From assembly GCF_002646595.1 (NCBI RefSeq), contig NZ_PDUD01000024.1, forward strand, positions 186,001 to 250,000: a stretch of 64,000 nucleotides of DNA. Direction: 5' to 3'. The position numbers and the translations under genes were made by a program. Position 1 is the stretch's first letter; each line of letters begins with the position of its first letter. Below the pieces are notes generated by a model. The model had not been told where the DNA came from. It worked only from the letters and a program-made list of their open reading frames with translations, and searched no databases. This DNA is from Flavilitoribacter nigricans DSM 23189 = NBRC 102662. GTDB lineage: Bacteria > Bacteroidota > Bacteroidia > Chitinophagales > Saprospiraceae. Shown in pieces: positions 9,256 through 17,588 of this stretch.

Positions 9256-9291
9256 ACTAAGATATTAATTCTAATGTGAGATGTTTGTTGT

Positions 9292-9324
9292 GGTCTCGTT
9301 CGGGAAGGACGAGACCTTTTTTTT
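9292..9324 (+). terminator. Rho-independent terminator after the HYR gene
   Basis: Perfect 8-bp stem GGTCTCGT / ACGAGACC with a 9-nt loop followed by eight T. It sits 37 bp after the stop of the 5290-9255 gene. Confidence 0.9.
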
Positions 9325-9396
9325 ATGCAAAAAATTTTATAAGGATAAAAAATAAATTAGTAGCGGGTCAAATACAAACATTAAAAGAAGATTTTA

Positions 9397-9404
9397 TATA
9401 TTTG
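9397..9404 (+). promoter_or_regulatory. -7 promoter element in the gene-poor region
   Basis: TATATTTG matches TAnnTTTG exactly in an AT-rich context. No coding gene follows for 600 bp, but a rho-independent terminator does, so the likely product is a non-coding RNA or a long leader of the YraN-like gene. Confidence 0.35.
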
Positions 9405-9810
9405 TGAGGTAATACTTAGACAAATTGACATAATAACTCCATCCCTATACATTTAGAGAAAACTATTGATAGATTTTATCGTCTTCCTGATCTATGGAGG
9501 GGTATACTGCATATTTGCGTGCAACATCGATCTAAAAAATAAGCAGCTTTTCCCCCGTTCAAAGCATACTGCGTAAAAGTCACAAACCTGATTTAATATC
9601 CAAATTACACGGGTCCCGGTACAGCCCTCAATCGCTTACAATCCGATCGCCAATCTTGTTTTAATCACTAGATTGCACTGACGTCGTCTTTACACCAGAC
9701 GCCAAGCGTTTGGAAAAGGTCTGTGCCCTATATGAGCAATTTTAATCTCACTATAGGTTTGATTCCACGATTAAATGTAAATTTTACGAAGAAAAACGGT
9801 TTTTGGGATG

Positions 9811-9843
9811 GCCTCTTCCTATTTTTTAGGAGGGGGCTTTTTT
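9811..9843 (+). terminator. Rho-independent terminator or attenuator ahead of the YraN-like gene
   Basis: Stem GCCTCTTCCTA / TAGGAGGGGGC (11 pairs, two of them G-U), a 5-nt T loop, then TTTTTT. It reads right and lies 160 bp before the start at 10003, with no coding gene immediately upstream. Confidence 0.65.
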
Positions 9844-10002
9844 CGTTGGGTCCGTTGGGTACATCAGCCTGGTGAAAAACCATACGTGGGCAGACCAAAT
9901 GAAAAAGCATATGGCCGGGAAACGGCCGGGGAAGTAATGAGTTGAATTTAAGCCCCAAAAGATTGATCTTAACGGAATGATCATTATAAAATAAACCTTC
10001 CG

Positions 10003-10371
10003 ATGGCACACCACCAGGAGTTAGGCAACTGGGGCGAATCGCTGGCCGTATCCCTGCTCAGGGAGAAAGGCTGGACCGTACTGGAAACCAATTGGCGCTA
10101 CCAGCGGGCGGAAGTGGACGTGATCGCAATGGACGGTGATATTCTCGTCTTCGTGGAGGTAAAAACCCGGACTTCCGAATATTTTGGGCCGCCGGAAACC
10201 TTCGTAACGCCCCAAAAAGAAAAACTGCTGGTTCGGGCGGCCCATGCCTATATGCAGCAGATCGACCACCAGTGGGAAATCCGGTTTGATGTCATCAGTG
10301 TAGTGAGCCGAAGCCGGGAAGATTACGAGATCCGGCATTTACCGGATGCTTTCTGGCCGGGGAGTTGGTGA
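10003..10371 (+). CDS. YraN/UPF0102 family protein, endonuclease-like fold
   Basis: 122 residues, normal for UPF0102 (YraN). The N-terminal helix HHQELGNWGESLAVSLLREKGW, then Asp/Glu residues in RAEVDVIAMDGDILVFVEVKTR, form the restriction-endonuclease-like D-ExK core (Asp near 38, Glu52, Lys54). The family is widely conserved near ribosome and division genes, but its substrate is not settled. The end is only 8 bp from the convergent gene at 10380. Confidence 0.9.
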   Translation: MAHHQELGNWGESLAVSLLREKGWTVLETNWRYQRAEVDVIAMDGDILVFVEVKTRTSEYFGPPETFVTPQKEKLLVRAAHAYMQQIDHQWEIRFDVISVVSRSREDYEIRHLPDAFWPGSW

Positions 10372-10379
10372 TTCCTAGT

Positions 10380-10883
10380 TTACAAATAACCGAAAAGCAG
10401 TTCCAAAAGATCATAGATCGCCCGCAGGCGGACGGCCGCTCCCCTATCCGGCGAAGATTGGATAAGCAGTTGGTATGTATTCTGCGGTTCCGCGGACGCG
10501 ATCACCGCCCGGTCTGCGCCAGCCTGTAAAAAATGTCCGATCAGGTTGCTGTCATGCTGCAATTGGGTCGCCCAGTCCCGGTTCGGGGAGGTGATCCTAA
10601 GCTGGTTCCGGAAAATAAACCGCCGGCGTAGGATCCGGCATTCGACTGCTTTATCCGACGAAATTGCAGCCTGTACTTTGATAAATACGGGGCTGCCCCC
10701 CGCAGCGGTATAACTTCTTCTCCGGCTGAGTTGGAATCTTACCGGAATACCCATTATCAGGACATTGATCGTGATACGTTCCCCATCTCCACCCGGGAAC
10801 TGGCGTTCTTCTACCGCGAAACTGCCCTGCACGGATTCCGAAAACAGGCAGGCCTCCGATTGCCAGTCTCCAATATTACTCAT
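10380..10883 (-). CDS. Hypothetical protein coupled to the FMN reductase
   Basis: 167 residues, no signal peptide or membrane span. Its ATG overlaps the stop of the upstream reductase gene (ATGA, 4 bp), so the two are almost certainly co-translated. It is rich in Arg and Gln with no motif I can name. A role in the same redox or flavin process is guesswork from the coupling alone. Confidence 0.6.
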   Translation of the reverse strand: MSNIGDWQSEACLFSESVQGSFAVEERQFPGGDGERITINVLIMGIPVRFQLSRRRSYTAAGGSPVFIKVQAAISSDKAVECRILRRRFIFRNQLRITSPNRDWATQLQHDSNLIGHFLQAGADRAVIASAEPQNTYQLLIQSSPDRGAAVRLRAIYDLLELLFGYL

Positions 10884-11434
10884 CCGACCAGATCCTTAAA
10901 TGAAGTAATAAACCGGCCTAATGCCGCTTCCGTCCTGGGATCGGTAAGCTTACCGGACCGGTCGATCTTAGCTTTCACTCCCTGGATCAGCAGGGTGGTC
11001 TCTTCGGTGTATATCCCCTGTATCGTTTTTATGATGAGTTTCAGTTCTTCCTGGCCCTTTACTCCACTCGCCGAGGCCGTGATCAGACCGATCGGCTTAT
11101 CGGAAAAGACGGTAGTGGATACGCACCATTCCAATGCATTTTTCAGTCGGCTGGGAATACTGAACACATACTCCGGTGTACAGATGAGCACTCCGGCCGC
11201 TTCGGCTATACGTTGGCGAAAATGAGTGACGGCTGCCGGTGTGTTGGTATCGGTTAGTTCTGTTTGAAAATGAGGCAACAAGGCCAGGTCTTCCATGATG
11301 GAAAAACGGTAGTCTTCGGACATGGCAGCTTCTATCACCTGCAGTAGCCTGAAATTGGAGGAGTTCTGGCTGGCACTGCCATTGAGGGCAAATATCTCTT
11401 TTTGCTTCACGGGTGCTTTTTCGGGAAAATACAA
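10880..11434 (-). CDS. NADPH-dependent FMN reductase family oxidoreductase
   Basis: 184 residues with a flavodoxin-like fold. The FMN phosphate loop is visible as ALNGSASQNSSNFRLL near residues 16-31, and the family motif TPEYVFSIPSRLKNALEW (about 86-103) is the classical PEY...P..LKNA.DW of this group (chromate/azo/quinone reductases such as YieF and SsuE relatives). A soluble cytoplasmic enzyme moving electrons from NAD(P)H through FMN; the acceptor is unknown. First gene of a two-gene operon with the 10380 gene. Confidence 0.85.
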   Translation of the reverse strand: MYFPEKAPVKQKEIFALNGSASQNSSNFRLLQVIEAAMSEDYRFSIMEDLALLPHFQTELTDTNTPAAVTHFRQRIAEAAGVLICTPEYVFSIPSRLKNALEWCVSTTVFSDKPIGLITASASGVKGQEELKLIIKTIQGIYTEETTLLIQGVKAKIDRSGKLTDPRTEAALGRFITSFKDLVG

Positions 11435-11467
11435 TGCCCCGCATAAAGCAACTGTCTTAAACCCGAT

Positions 11468-11559
11468 AAAAAAGGAAGATCACCCCAAATTTTGCATCTC
11501 CGGGAAAGGGCTTTTGCGGCCACTTTTCCCGATGATTTCGTGCAAAATTCAGGGTGATC
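11468..11559 (-). terminator. 82-bp imperfect palindrome with T-run, end of the PepSY-like gene
   Basis: The arms GATCACCCCAAATTTTGCA (11478-11496) and its near-complement at 11541-11559 pair with two mismatches; CGGGAAA and TTTCCCG extend the stem inside. On the minus strand the structure is followed by TTCC and six T (11473-11468), so it can end transcripts of the 11746-12267 lipoprotein gene. Its size is more like a mobile palindromic element that serves as a terminator. Confidence 0.55.
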
Positions 11560-11745
11560 CGTTTAGGGGCACCAGTAGAGCGATGATGCAATCCGGTTTT
11601 TGGGACTATGCCGGATGGACTATTGATCATCAGGATCACCAGCGGATCTCGTCCGTTCCTTCCGGCCAAAGCTACCTTCCGGTAATTGATAGCATAGTGT
11701 TTGTCTGGTCCTTACTTCCTATCCATCCGATCGGGATGATGTGCT
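11560..11745. other. 3' flank of the PepSY-like lipoprotein gene
   Basis: Together with the palindrome this makes a 311-bp gap between 11435 and 11745. I see no gene in it; open frames are short and lack any start context. Confidence 0.4.
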
Positions 11746-12267
11746 TTAGTCATCATCGCCTTTGTCATCGTCCGAATCGTCCTGGCAAAAAACGCTACCG
11801 TCGGCATTGAAAACGATCTCGAGATCAGAGCCACTATCGGTTTCGAGCTCTACTTCAAACTGCAGGCTTCCGTCCACCAGCTCAAACTGCTCTATTTTGT
11901 CATCGTCAATGCTGTAGTTAGCATATTGTTGGGCAATGACATCCAGAACGGCCTGTGGAAGCACATCTTTGGAGACCTCCGTGGCGGCGAAGACGAATTC
12001 TTCGGCCATGTTAAAGTAAAGTTCAATGTCCGGACCGGGGCCGTCTTCCAGCTCTACTTCGTAATACAATACATCACAAATATCTTCTATCTCGATGTCC
12101 TCAATATTGTAGCCGGAGTAGTTATCCTTGATATAATCGGTAATACTGGCAGCCAGATCGCCCGGGTTGACGCCGCTGTCGTCATCGTCGCCGGTGAAGA
12201 TCCCGCTACAGGAGGTCAAAAGGAGGGTCAGGCCCAAAACGGGCAGATAATTAATGAAACTTCTCAT
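11746..12267 (-). CDS. PepSY-like lipoprotein
   Basis: 173 residues. Signal peptide ends in LLLTSC (Cys20), a lipobox. The mature part is strongly acidic, with an Asp run directly after the lipidated Cys (FTGDDDDSG) and another at the C terminus. Two similar units (about 37-95 and 100-160) share ITDYIKDNYSGYNI / VIAQQYANYSIDDDKI followed by YYEVELEDG / QFEVELETDSGSDLEIVFNADG, typical of the PepSY-like (formerly beta-lactamase-inhibitor-like) repeats in Bacteroidota. Probably a periplasmic or surface binding protein; ligand unknown. Calcium binding by the acid runs is possible. Confidence 0.75.
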   Translation of the reverse strand: MRSFINYLPVLGLTLLLTSCSGIFTGDDDDSGVNPGDLAASITDYIKDNYSGYNIEDIEIEDICDVLYYEVELEDGPGPDIELYFNMAEEFVFAATEVSKDVLPQAVLDVIAQQYANYSIDDDKIEQFELVDGSLQFEVELETDSGSDLEIVFNADGSVFCQDDSDDDKGDDD

Positions 12268-12290
12268 GATTTAATAATGCTTTATGTAGT

Positions 12291-13403
12291 TTAAAAAAGA
12301 GTGATTTTTTTACCAATCCACCCGCGATCGGTTCGAACGTTGAGCCAATATATCCCGGCCGGCAGCGTGGGTTGTTCAATCCGATAGGTACCGGCTCGCC
12401 GGAGTTGCGATCGCAGGGGGAATGTCCGCCCCCATTGATCGATCAACACTACTTCGAGATCGGAGGCCGGGGCGGGAAGCTCGAGATAGAAACTTCCGCG
12501 GGCCGGATTGGGATAGATCTTCATTTCCGAAGGTTCCGCCGCCCGCGATACGGCTGTGACATTTTCATCGTTGGAAATGATGATCGTTACCGTATCGGGC
12601 ACTACCGGAATAGCTCCCATATCCTTGCCGATCACCAGGATGCTGTCGATACTCAACTGGAAGGTATCCACGTTTCGGCCCACAATGATATCTTCGATCA
12701 CAATGGAAAAATTGCCGATATCGTCCGGCATCGCCTGAATGGTCTCCTGATTGGTCCGGCTGACGGCGAGTTCCGCCCGGCCGCTGCCGCTAAAATCTTC
12801 ATAAAGGCCCTGTACGTAGGAGTTATCGCCTTCGATCCAGTTGTTTTCCACAAAATCGAAATCGGGGCCGTCATCACCGGCGAGTACTCCCGTTGTATAG
12901 GAAAGGCTGGCCGCCAGGCCGTAGAAATCCGTCAATGGCATAGCCGAATCATCCAGGCTCAGGCTGATCGTCACCGTCGCTCCGAATTCGACCAGGGTAG
13001 CGCTCGGGATCAGTCGTACCCGTGGTGCCTGCCCCGCCTGTCCATTCCGGTAGCCGTCCGGGAGGATCGTTCCGTGGGTGAGACCGAAATTATCTTCTAT
13101 CGCATCGTCATAATCATCCTCGTCTACCAGGCCGCTTCCGTCGCAATCCGCGTACGCATAATTCGTACCGTCCACAAAACTATCGTTCCAGGTGGCCGCC
13201 AGCGGGATACCCTGCCATTCCGTAGAGATCTCCGGACGGGCCGGACCGGTACTGCCGAAGGCTACACCCCAATACAGGAGGTCCACTCCGTTCACAATGC
13301 CGTTGTTATTGATGTCACCCGGCCAGATCTCCTGGCTGGAGGCCGTCTGGCAAAAGAAGAGTGTGGAACAGCAAAAAACAAAAACGTATCTCAGTAGCTG
13401 CAT
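12291..13403 (-). CDS. Secreted dockerin-like protein with T9SS sorting domain
   Basis: 370 residues with a signal peptide (cleaved near SSQ, about residue 24). Directly after it are two dockerin-type calcium loops: WPGDINNNGIVNGVDLLYWG (about 27-46) and YADCDGSGLVDEDDYDDAIE (about 83-102). The middle (about 128-275) is an all-beta cohesin-like domain (VTISLSLDDSAMPLTDFYGLAASLSY). The C terminus is a type A T9SS sorting domain: MKIYPNPARGSFYLEL ... GIYWLNVRTDRGWIGKKITLF. It should be exported by T9SS and attached to the surface. Same module set as the 5290 giant, in a different order. Confidence 0.85.
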   Translation of the reverse strand: MQLLRYVFVFCCSTLFFCQTASSQEIWPGDINNNGIVNGVDLLYWGVAFGSTGPARPEISTEWQGIPLAATWNDSFVDGTNYAYADCDGSGLVDEDDYDDAIEDNFGLTHGTILPDGYRNGQAGQAPRVRLIPSATLVEFGATVTISLSLDDSAMPLTDFYGLAASLSYTTGVLAGDDGPDFDFVENNWIEGDNSYVQGLYEDFSGSGRAELAVSRTNQETIQAMPDDIGNFSIVIEDIIVGRNVDTFQLSIDSILVIGKDMGAIPVVPDTVTIIISNDENVTAVSRAAEPSEMKIYPNPARGSFYLELPAPASDLEVVLIDQWGRTFPLRSQLRRAGTYRIEQPTLPAGIYWLNVRTDRGWIGKKITLF

Positions 13404-13426
13404 GGATTATTAATTGACTTACGGAA

Positions 13427-13434
13427 CAAATTTA
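13427..13434 (-). promoter_or_regulatory. -7 promoter element of the dockerin-like gene
   Basis: On the minus strand TAAATTTG matches TAnnTTTG, 24-31 bp before the ATG at 13403, giving a short leader. The surrounding 200 bp (13404-13621) is very AT-rich, as expected for a divergent promoter region. Confidence 0.55.
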
Positions 13435-13621
13435 AGGGATTGAGAATTGAAAAAAAGATACACATTTTCAATATTGTCATTATATTTAGTCAACAATAAA
13501 GAATATGTAAATTCAATTTTAAAATTAAACACCTGTAAATCAATACTATTTTTTATTCAAATTAAATTTATTCATTATTTGAATTAAAAATTTGTCGAAC
13601 AAATAAAATAAACCCAGCCCG

Positions 13622-15037
13622 ATGAAAAGCCGAAAATTAATTCAATTCATCCAGTCCTGTGACACCGACGAGCTGGTCGAGTTCGAAAAATTTTTGGCTT
13701 CACCCTTTTATAACGAGGATCCGGAGGTCCGGCAGCTATTTAAAATACTGCGCCCACACTATCCCGATTTCTCGGGAGCGGGCTTGAACAAACACGCCAT
13801 TTACCGCGCCGTCTACGGCGATCAGGCCTACAACGACAAACGACTTCGCTATCTGTTTAGTGACCTTACCAAGCTGATCGAAACCTTCTTTGCCGTACAA
13901 AAGATCCGGTCCCAGCCCCACCAATTGCAATTGGCGCTACTGGACAGCTTGTCGGGGCGGGGCCTGCCCAAGGGGTTTCGCCGCGTTAACCGGCAACTGA
14001 AACGGGAACTGGAAGACGGCGGGCAGCGAAGCAGCGATGTGTTTTTTACCAAAATGCAGTGGTCGGAGATCCGGGAGAGGCATTTCCAGAAAAAACGGAT
14101 CCGTAAGTTTGACCTCAGTTTGCAACACTTCGCCAATGACCTGGATCAGTATTATTTTCTGAATCGCCTGAAGATCGTCTGCGCCATGCTGGACCGGCAA
14201 ACCATTTTTCAGGACGAATACGATCTCAATATTTCCTCCGGTTGGCTACAGCACCTCGAACAGAATCAGTTTTACGGCAGCGTACTCATCCAGATCTACT
14301 ATACCATCTTCCAGGCACTGCGGGACGAATCCGAAGAAAGCCATTTTACCGCACTGGTCACCTTCTTGCGCCAGCCCGGACTTTCGGTGGCCGATATTGA
14401 CCTTCGGGACATTTATCTTTTTGCCATTAACTATTGCGCCCGGAAGATCCGCCAGGGCAAGGAAAAGTACGTTGCGGAAGCGCTGCAGTTGTACCGGGAC
14501 GGCATCGAAAAAGGGCCGCTGCTGAACGAGCGGGGCATCTCTCCCTGGGCCTTTACCAATGTGGTGAAACTGGCGCTCCGCCGGCAGGAATATCACTGGA
14601 TCGGTTCCTTCATTCATCGTTATGCGCCCTTGCTGCCGGAACAGTTCCGGGAAAATGCCCTGCATTATAATCTGGCGGAATTGTACTACTATACCGATCG
14701 CTTTGACCAGGCGCAGGAGCACCTGATCCGGGTTGAATTTTCGGATCTCAACTATTATCTGGGAGCCCGGGTACTGCTGGCGAAGATCTATTACGAATCT
14801 GGGGAAGAAGAGGCCCTCTTGTCCCTGATCTCTTCCTTTACCGTTTTTCTGAAACGCAATAAAGAACTATCCGCAAACCTGAAGCGCACCTATCTTAACT
14901 TCTGTCAGATCCTGTTCCAGATCGTCCGACGCGCTCCCAGCCAGATGAAAAAGCTGCAGGCGAGTATTGATAATTCCGAATTGCTGACGGACCGGGCCTG
15001 GTTGCAAAAAATCTATTCGGAAGCGATGGGTAAATGA
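13622..15037 (+). CDS. Hypothetical helical-repeat (TPR-like) protein
   Basis: 471 residues, soluble, no signal peptide. Almost wholly helical by pattern, with a basic, aromatic-rich N-terminal half (LIQFIQSCDTDELVEFEKFLASPFYN) and TPR-like pairs in the C-terminal half (NLAELYYYTDRFDQAQEHLIRVEFSDLNYYLGARVLLAKIYYESGEEEALLSLI). It resembles a Saprospiria hypothetical family with no assigned role. Strongly AT-rich leader upstream and a gap of only 13 bp to the convergent GNAT gene. Confidence 0.7.
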   Translation: MKSRKLIQFIQSCDTDELVEFEKFLASPFYNEDPEVRQLFKILRPHYPDFSGAGLNKHAIYRAVYGDQAYNDKRLRYLFSDLTKLIETFFAVQKIRSQPHQLQLALLDSLSGRGLPKGFRRVNRQLKRELEDGGQRSSDVFFTKMQWSEIRERHFQKKRIRKFDLSLQHFANDLDQYYFLNRLKIVCAMLDRQTIFQDEYDLNISSGWLQHLEQNQFYGSVLIQIYYTIFQALRDESEESHFTALVTFLRQPGLSVADIDLRDIYLFAINYCARKIRQGKEKYVAEALQLYRDGIEKGPLLNERGISPWAFTNVVKLALRRQEYHWIGSFIHRYAPLLPEQFRENALHYNLAELYYYTDRFDQAQEHLIRVEFSDLNYYLGARVLLAKIYYESGEEEALLSLISSFTVFLKRNKELSANLKRTYLNFCQILFQIVRRAPSQMKKLQASIDNSELLTDRAWLQKIYSEAMGK

Positions 15038-15050
15038 TAAGTCCTGGCCA

Positions 15051-15599
15051 TCAGTCAGCTCCGGTCTTCTGGTTCAGCATCAGGCGAAATCCGAATACCG
15101 GAAGGTCGCCCTGCATAAAATCCAGGTCCTCCGAGCGCTGGAAACCCATTTTTTCGTACATCCCCCAGGCGATCATCATCGCTTTCGTCGTATGAATGAT
15201 AAGTTGGTGACGCTGCGCCTGTCTGGCTTTCGCGATACAGGCCTGCGTCAGGCGACGTCCGATGCCCCGTCCACGGGCTGCGGGGCTCACCGCCAGGAGA
15301 CGAAATCCGGCTGCATTTGGCTCCCGGGTCGCTGTGCCGCCGGAGCCGTAGTACTGCATATCTCCAAAATAGACTACTGCTCCCCAGATTGCATTTCCGG
15401 GACCCGCCGCAACGAGCAATTCGGTATCCGGACGATCGGTGAGAGTACCCACGTCACGCAGCATTTGATAATAAGCCGGTTGCTCGGTAGGGCTGGGGAA
15501 ACCCGCCAACTGTGCGTAAACCTCAACCATGAGAACACCAACATCCCGGTATTCATCCGGTGTGGCATTCCTTACGATAAATTCTGATTCACTTTGCAT
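15051..15599 (-). CDS. GNAT family N-acetyltransferase
   Basis: 182 residues. The acetyl-CoA binding motif A is clear: FRLLAVSPAARGRGIGRRLTQACIAKA (about 99-125), with the Arg-Gly-Arg-Gly-Ile-Gly loop, followed by QLIIHTTKAMMIAWGMYEKMGFQRSED (motif B). A cytoplasmic acetyl transferase with unknown substrate (small amine or protein N terminus). It starts 49 bp after the HD gene end and may be the last gene of the minus-strand cluster. Confidence 0.85.
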   Translation of the reverse strand: MQSESEFIVRNATPDEYRDVGVLMVEVYAQLAGFPSPTEQPAYYQMLRDVGTLTDRPDTELLVAAGPGNAIWGAVVYFGDMQYYGSGGTATREPNAAGFRLLAVSPAARGRGIGRRLTQACIAKARQAQRHQLIIHTTKAMMIAWGMYEKMGFQRSEDLDFMQGDLPVFGFRLMLNQKTGAD

Positions 15600-15648
15600 G
15601 ATCTGGTAGTGTAAGGTGGGTATTGCTCCTCCTGACGGGATGGATCCT

Positions 15649-16527
15649 TCAATTTATTGCGGAAAGTCGGATCACCCGGTCTCCGACCAGTATTTCCGGA
15701 TCGATGACTCTCTTTTTGTGCCGGATCAGTTCGATCCCCGAATCGTCGCTTCGTATGGCCTGCATGTGCGCTGGTAATTCAATGCCCAGGGATGCTTCCA
15801 TTTTTTCGATCACATAAAGATCATCCCGGTGAAAATCCTCCACGGCCAGTACACCCCGGGCCAGGCAGTCTCCGACCATGGTCTTCATGATCCGGTTGGC
15901 CAGTTCATTTTCTTCTCCTTCGAAATACTCCCGGACCAGGTACTCGTATTGTTGCTGAAACCATTTGGCGTATTCCTTAGAACGCACCACTACCCTTCCA
16001 TTGTAAACAACCAGGCCCGCCAGAAACCAGTCGATATCCTTCGGCTGCAGATAACCGATCTGAAAAAGATCCCTCAGGGTATAATCGATGCGATCACACG
16101 AAAGATTCGGCAACGGATACTCCAGGAGCGGATATAGTTCCAGATCCAGAAACTGTTCCGGAGCAAAATCGTATTGACGCAAAACTGCGGCCAACTCCGG
16201 ATCCGCCAAAACTTCGGGGTAGCGGGTTTCGTGGTAGTCTTCCCGCTCGTTTTCCAGCACATAGTCGATCAAATGCGAAAATGCGGTATGGGAAATATCG
16301 TGGATCAGGCCGGCAATCTGGGATTCCATCGTTCCTCCCAGTTTACGGATCAACAGCATTACCCCGATCGAATGCTCGTAGCGCGTCTGATTGATCCCGG
16401 GATTGAGCAAAAAAACAGCTCCTCCCTGATGGATACGGCGCAAACGCTGAAACACCCGGGTGTTGATGATGGCTTCCAGTACGCCGGTCAGTTCAAATGT
16501 GCCGTATATTTTATCGCGGTATATCAT
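15649..16527 (-). CDS. HD-domain phosphohydrolase (dNTPase-like)
   Basis: About 292 residues from the ATG at 16527; the same frame extends to a GTG at 16575, 3 bp after the preceding stop, so the longer form (308 residues) cannot be excluded. Metal-site motifs match the SAMHD1/dGTPase-like HD group: FQRLRRIHQGG, TRYEHSIGV, GLIHDISHTAFSH and DRIDYTLRD. Such enzymes hydrolyse dNTPs or other nucleotides in the cytoplasm. No C-terminal regulatory domain is recognised beyond a mixed tail. Third in line after the giant repeat protein and a lipoprotein gene. Confidence 0.8.
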   Translation of the reverse strand: MIYRDKIYGTFELTGVLEAIINTRVFQRLRRIHQGGAVFLLNPGINQTRYEHSIGVMLLIRKLGGTMESQIAGLIHDISHTAFSHLIDYVLENEREDYHETRYPEVLADPELAAVLRQYDFAPEQFLDLELYPLLEYPLPNLSCDRIDYTLRDLFQIGYLQPKDIDWFLAGLVVYNGRVVVRSKEYAKWFQQQYEYLVREYFEGEENELANRIMKTMVGDCLARGVLAVEDFHRDDLYVIEKMEASLGIELPAHMQAIRSDDSGIELIRHKKRVIDPEILVGDRVIRLSAIN

Positions 16528-16578
16528 CGCTTTTTGGGCAGTATTTATGTTGGCTTCCGAAACTGGCCGGTCCACAGT

Positions 16579-17535
16579 CTAAAGTATTCCATCCCAAAAG
16601 CGATAAACGGCGTGCCGCTCATCTCCGCCCAGAAGCGTTTTCAATCTTGCCAGAGCGGCATCTTTTTCATTGATGTAATCTTCCTCTTCCTCATCCAGCC
16701 AGTTTTTCAAGTCTTCATCACCGGACTTCAGACGGGAACGTTTGGCGAAATTATTGAGCTGGGCCCAGAAATCGAAGCGGTTTTTCAGTCCTGTTAGTTC
16801 ACTTAAGACCAGATACATCTTCACATCTTCGTGTTCTCCACTCGAATCGATAGCGCCCTCGATAAACGCCCGACCGGCCGCGATGGATTGCTCACTTTCC
16901 GTATCGGATACAAATTTCCGGTACAGATCACTGCTTTTTTGCATAAAGGCCTCATTCGCGGATCGCTCCGCGTCCGGAGCCGTGTCCGAGCGTTCTTTTA
17001 GCTGGGCAATGGTAGCCTTCGTACTGTCATAGGCGATATCCAGGGCTACCAGTCCGGGAATGGCTTCCGCCAGGGCAGCGTCCCGGGGGCTCTCTTGCCC
17101 GACACCGGCCAGAGCCTCCAAGGCAGCGCCGGCATTGGTGCGGGCCAGATCGAGCTGTCCCGTTTTCCAGGCGGTGAGGGCTTTAATCGTCAGGGCATTG
17201 CCCATTTTTTCTTCCTTCACCAGAGGAGCCGGATTGGCCAGAGCCATGGTGATCTTTTCATCGGCCATCCGGTAGTATTCTTCCGGACTGGTGCCTACCG
17301 GCACTTCGGCCGTAGTAGCCGGCACCAGCGCGTCCAGATTGGGAAGCGCATCCAGTGGCAGATCGCCCTGTACTCCGAGCCGGTCTGCGAATTGGCTTTT
17401 AATTTCCATTTCCGCTCCCTGTTCGAAGCTTTTGATAGCCTGATTCCAATAGAGGATCGATTTGGCACAACTTCCGAACAGGCATACGATCAGCAGAAGT
17501 AGTATCGCCTTGTTGACTAGATTTAGTTTTTTCAT
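16579..17535 (-). CDS. Lipoprotein of unknown function, helical
   Basis: 318 residues. Lipobox LFGSC (Cys23) after a hydrophobic signal. The mature part is Ala/Leu/Glu-rich and helical, with TPR-like spacing (NALTIKALTAWKTGQLDLARTNAGAALEALAG) and an acidic stretch near 290 (LDEEEEDYINEKDAALARL). No named domain. It lies 53 bp after the giant repeat gene and 3 bp or more before the HD gene; this tight order suggests a shared transcript, although the giant protein appears cytoplasmic and this one is envelope-anchored. Confidence 0.7.
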   Translation of the reverse strand: MKKLNLVNKAILLLLIVCLFGSCAKSILYWNQAIKSFEQGAEMEIKSQFADRLGVQGDLPLDALPNLDALVPATTAEVPVGTSPEEYYRMADEKITMALANPAPLVKEEKMGNALTIKALTAWKTGQLDLARTNAGAALEALAGVGQESPRDAALAEAIPGLVALDIAYDSTKATIAQLKERSDTAPDAERSANEAFMQKSSDLYRKFVSDTESEQSIAAGRAFIEGAIDSSGEHEDVKMYLVLSELTGLKNRFDFWAQLNNFAKRSRLKSGDEDLKNWLDEEEEDYINEKDAALARLKTLLGGDERHAVYRFWDGIL

Positions 17536-17588
17536 GGTGTATTTTTTAAACAGTTGTCGTTAATTTCGGATATCGACTGCTTATGACT

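Larger units (their letters stand above)
9325..10002. other. 678-bp gene-poor region with promoter- and terminator-like signals
   Basis: AT-rich in its first half. It has no open frame that looks coding; minus-strand frames at 9728-10014 are low-complexity and start nowhere sensible. A -7 element at 9397 and a terminator at 9811-9843 face the same way, so a transcript of roughly 430 nt is possible. YraN-like CDS starts just after. Confidence 0.4.

Noticed and set aside
12372-13397. 341-codon plus-strand frame opposite the dockerin-like gene
   Set aside because: Antisense shadow; the minus-strand gene has signal, dockerin and T9SS domains and a promoter.
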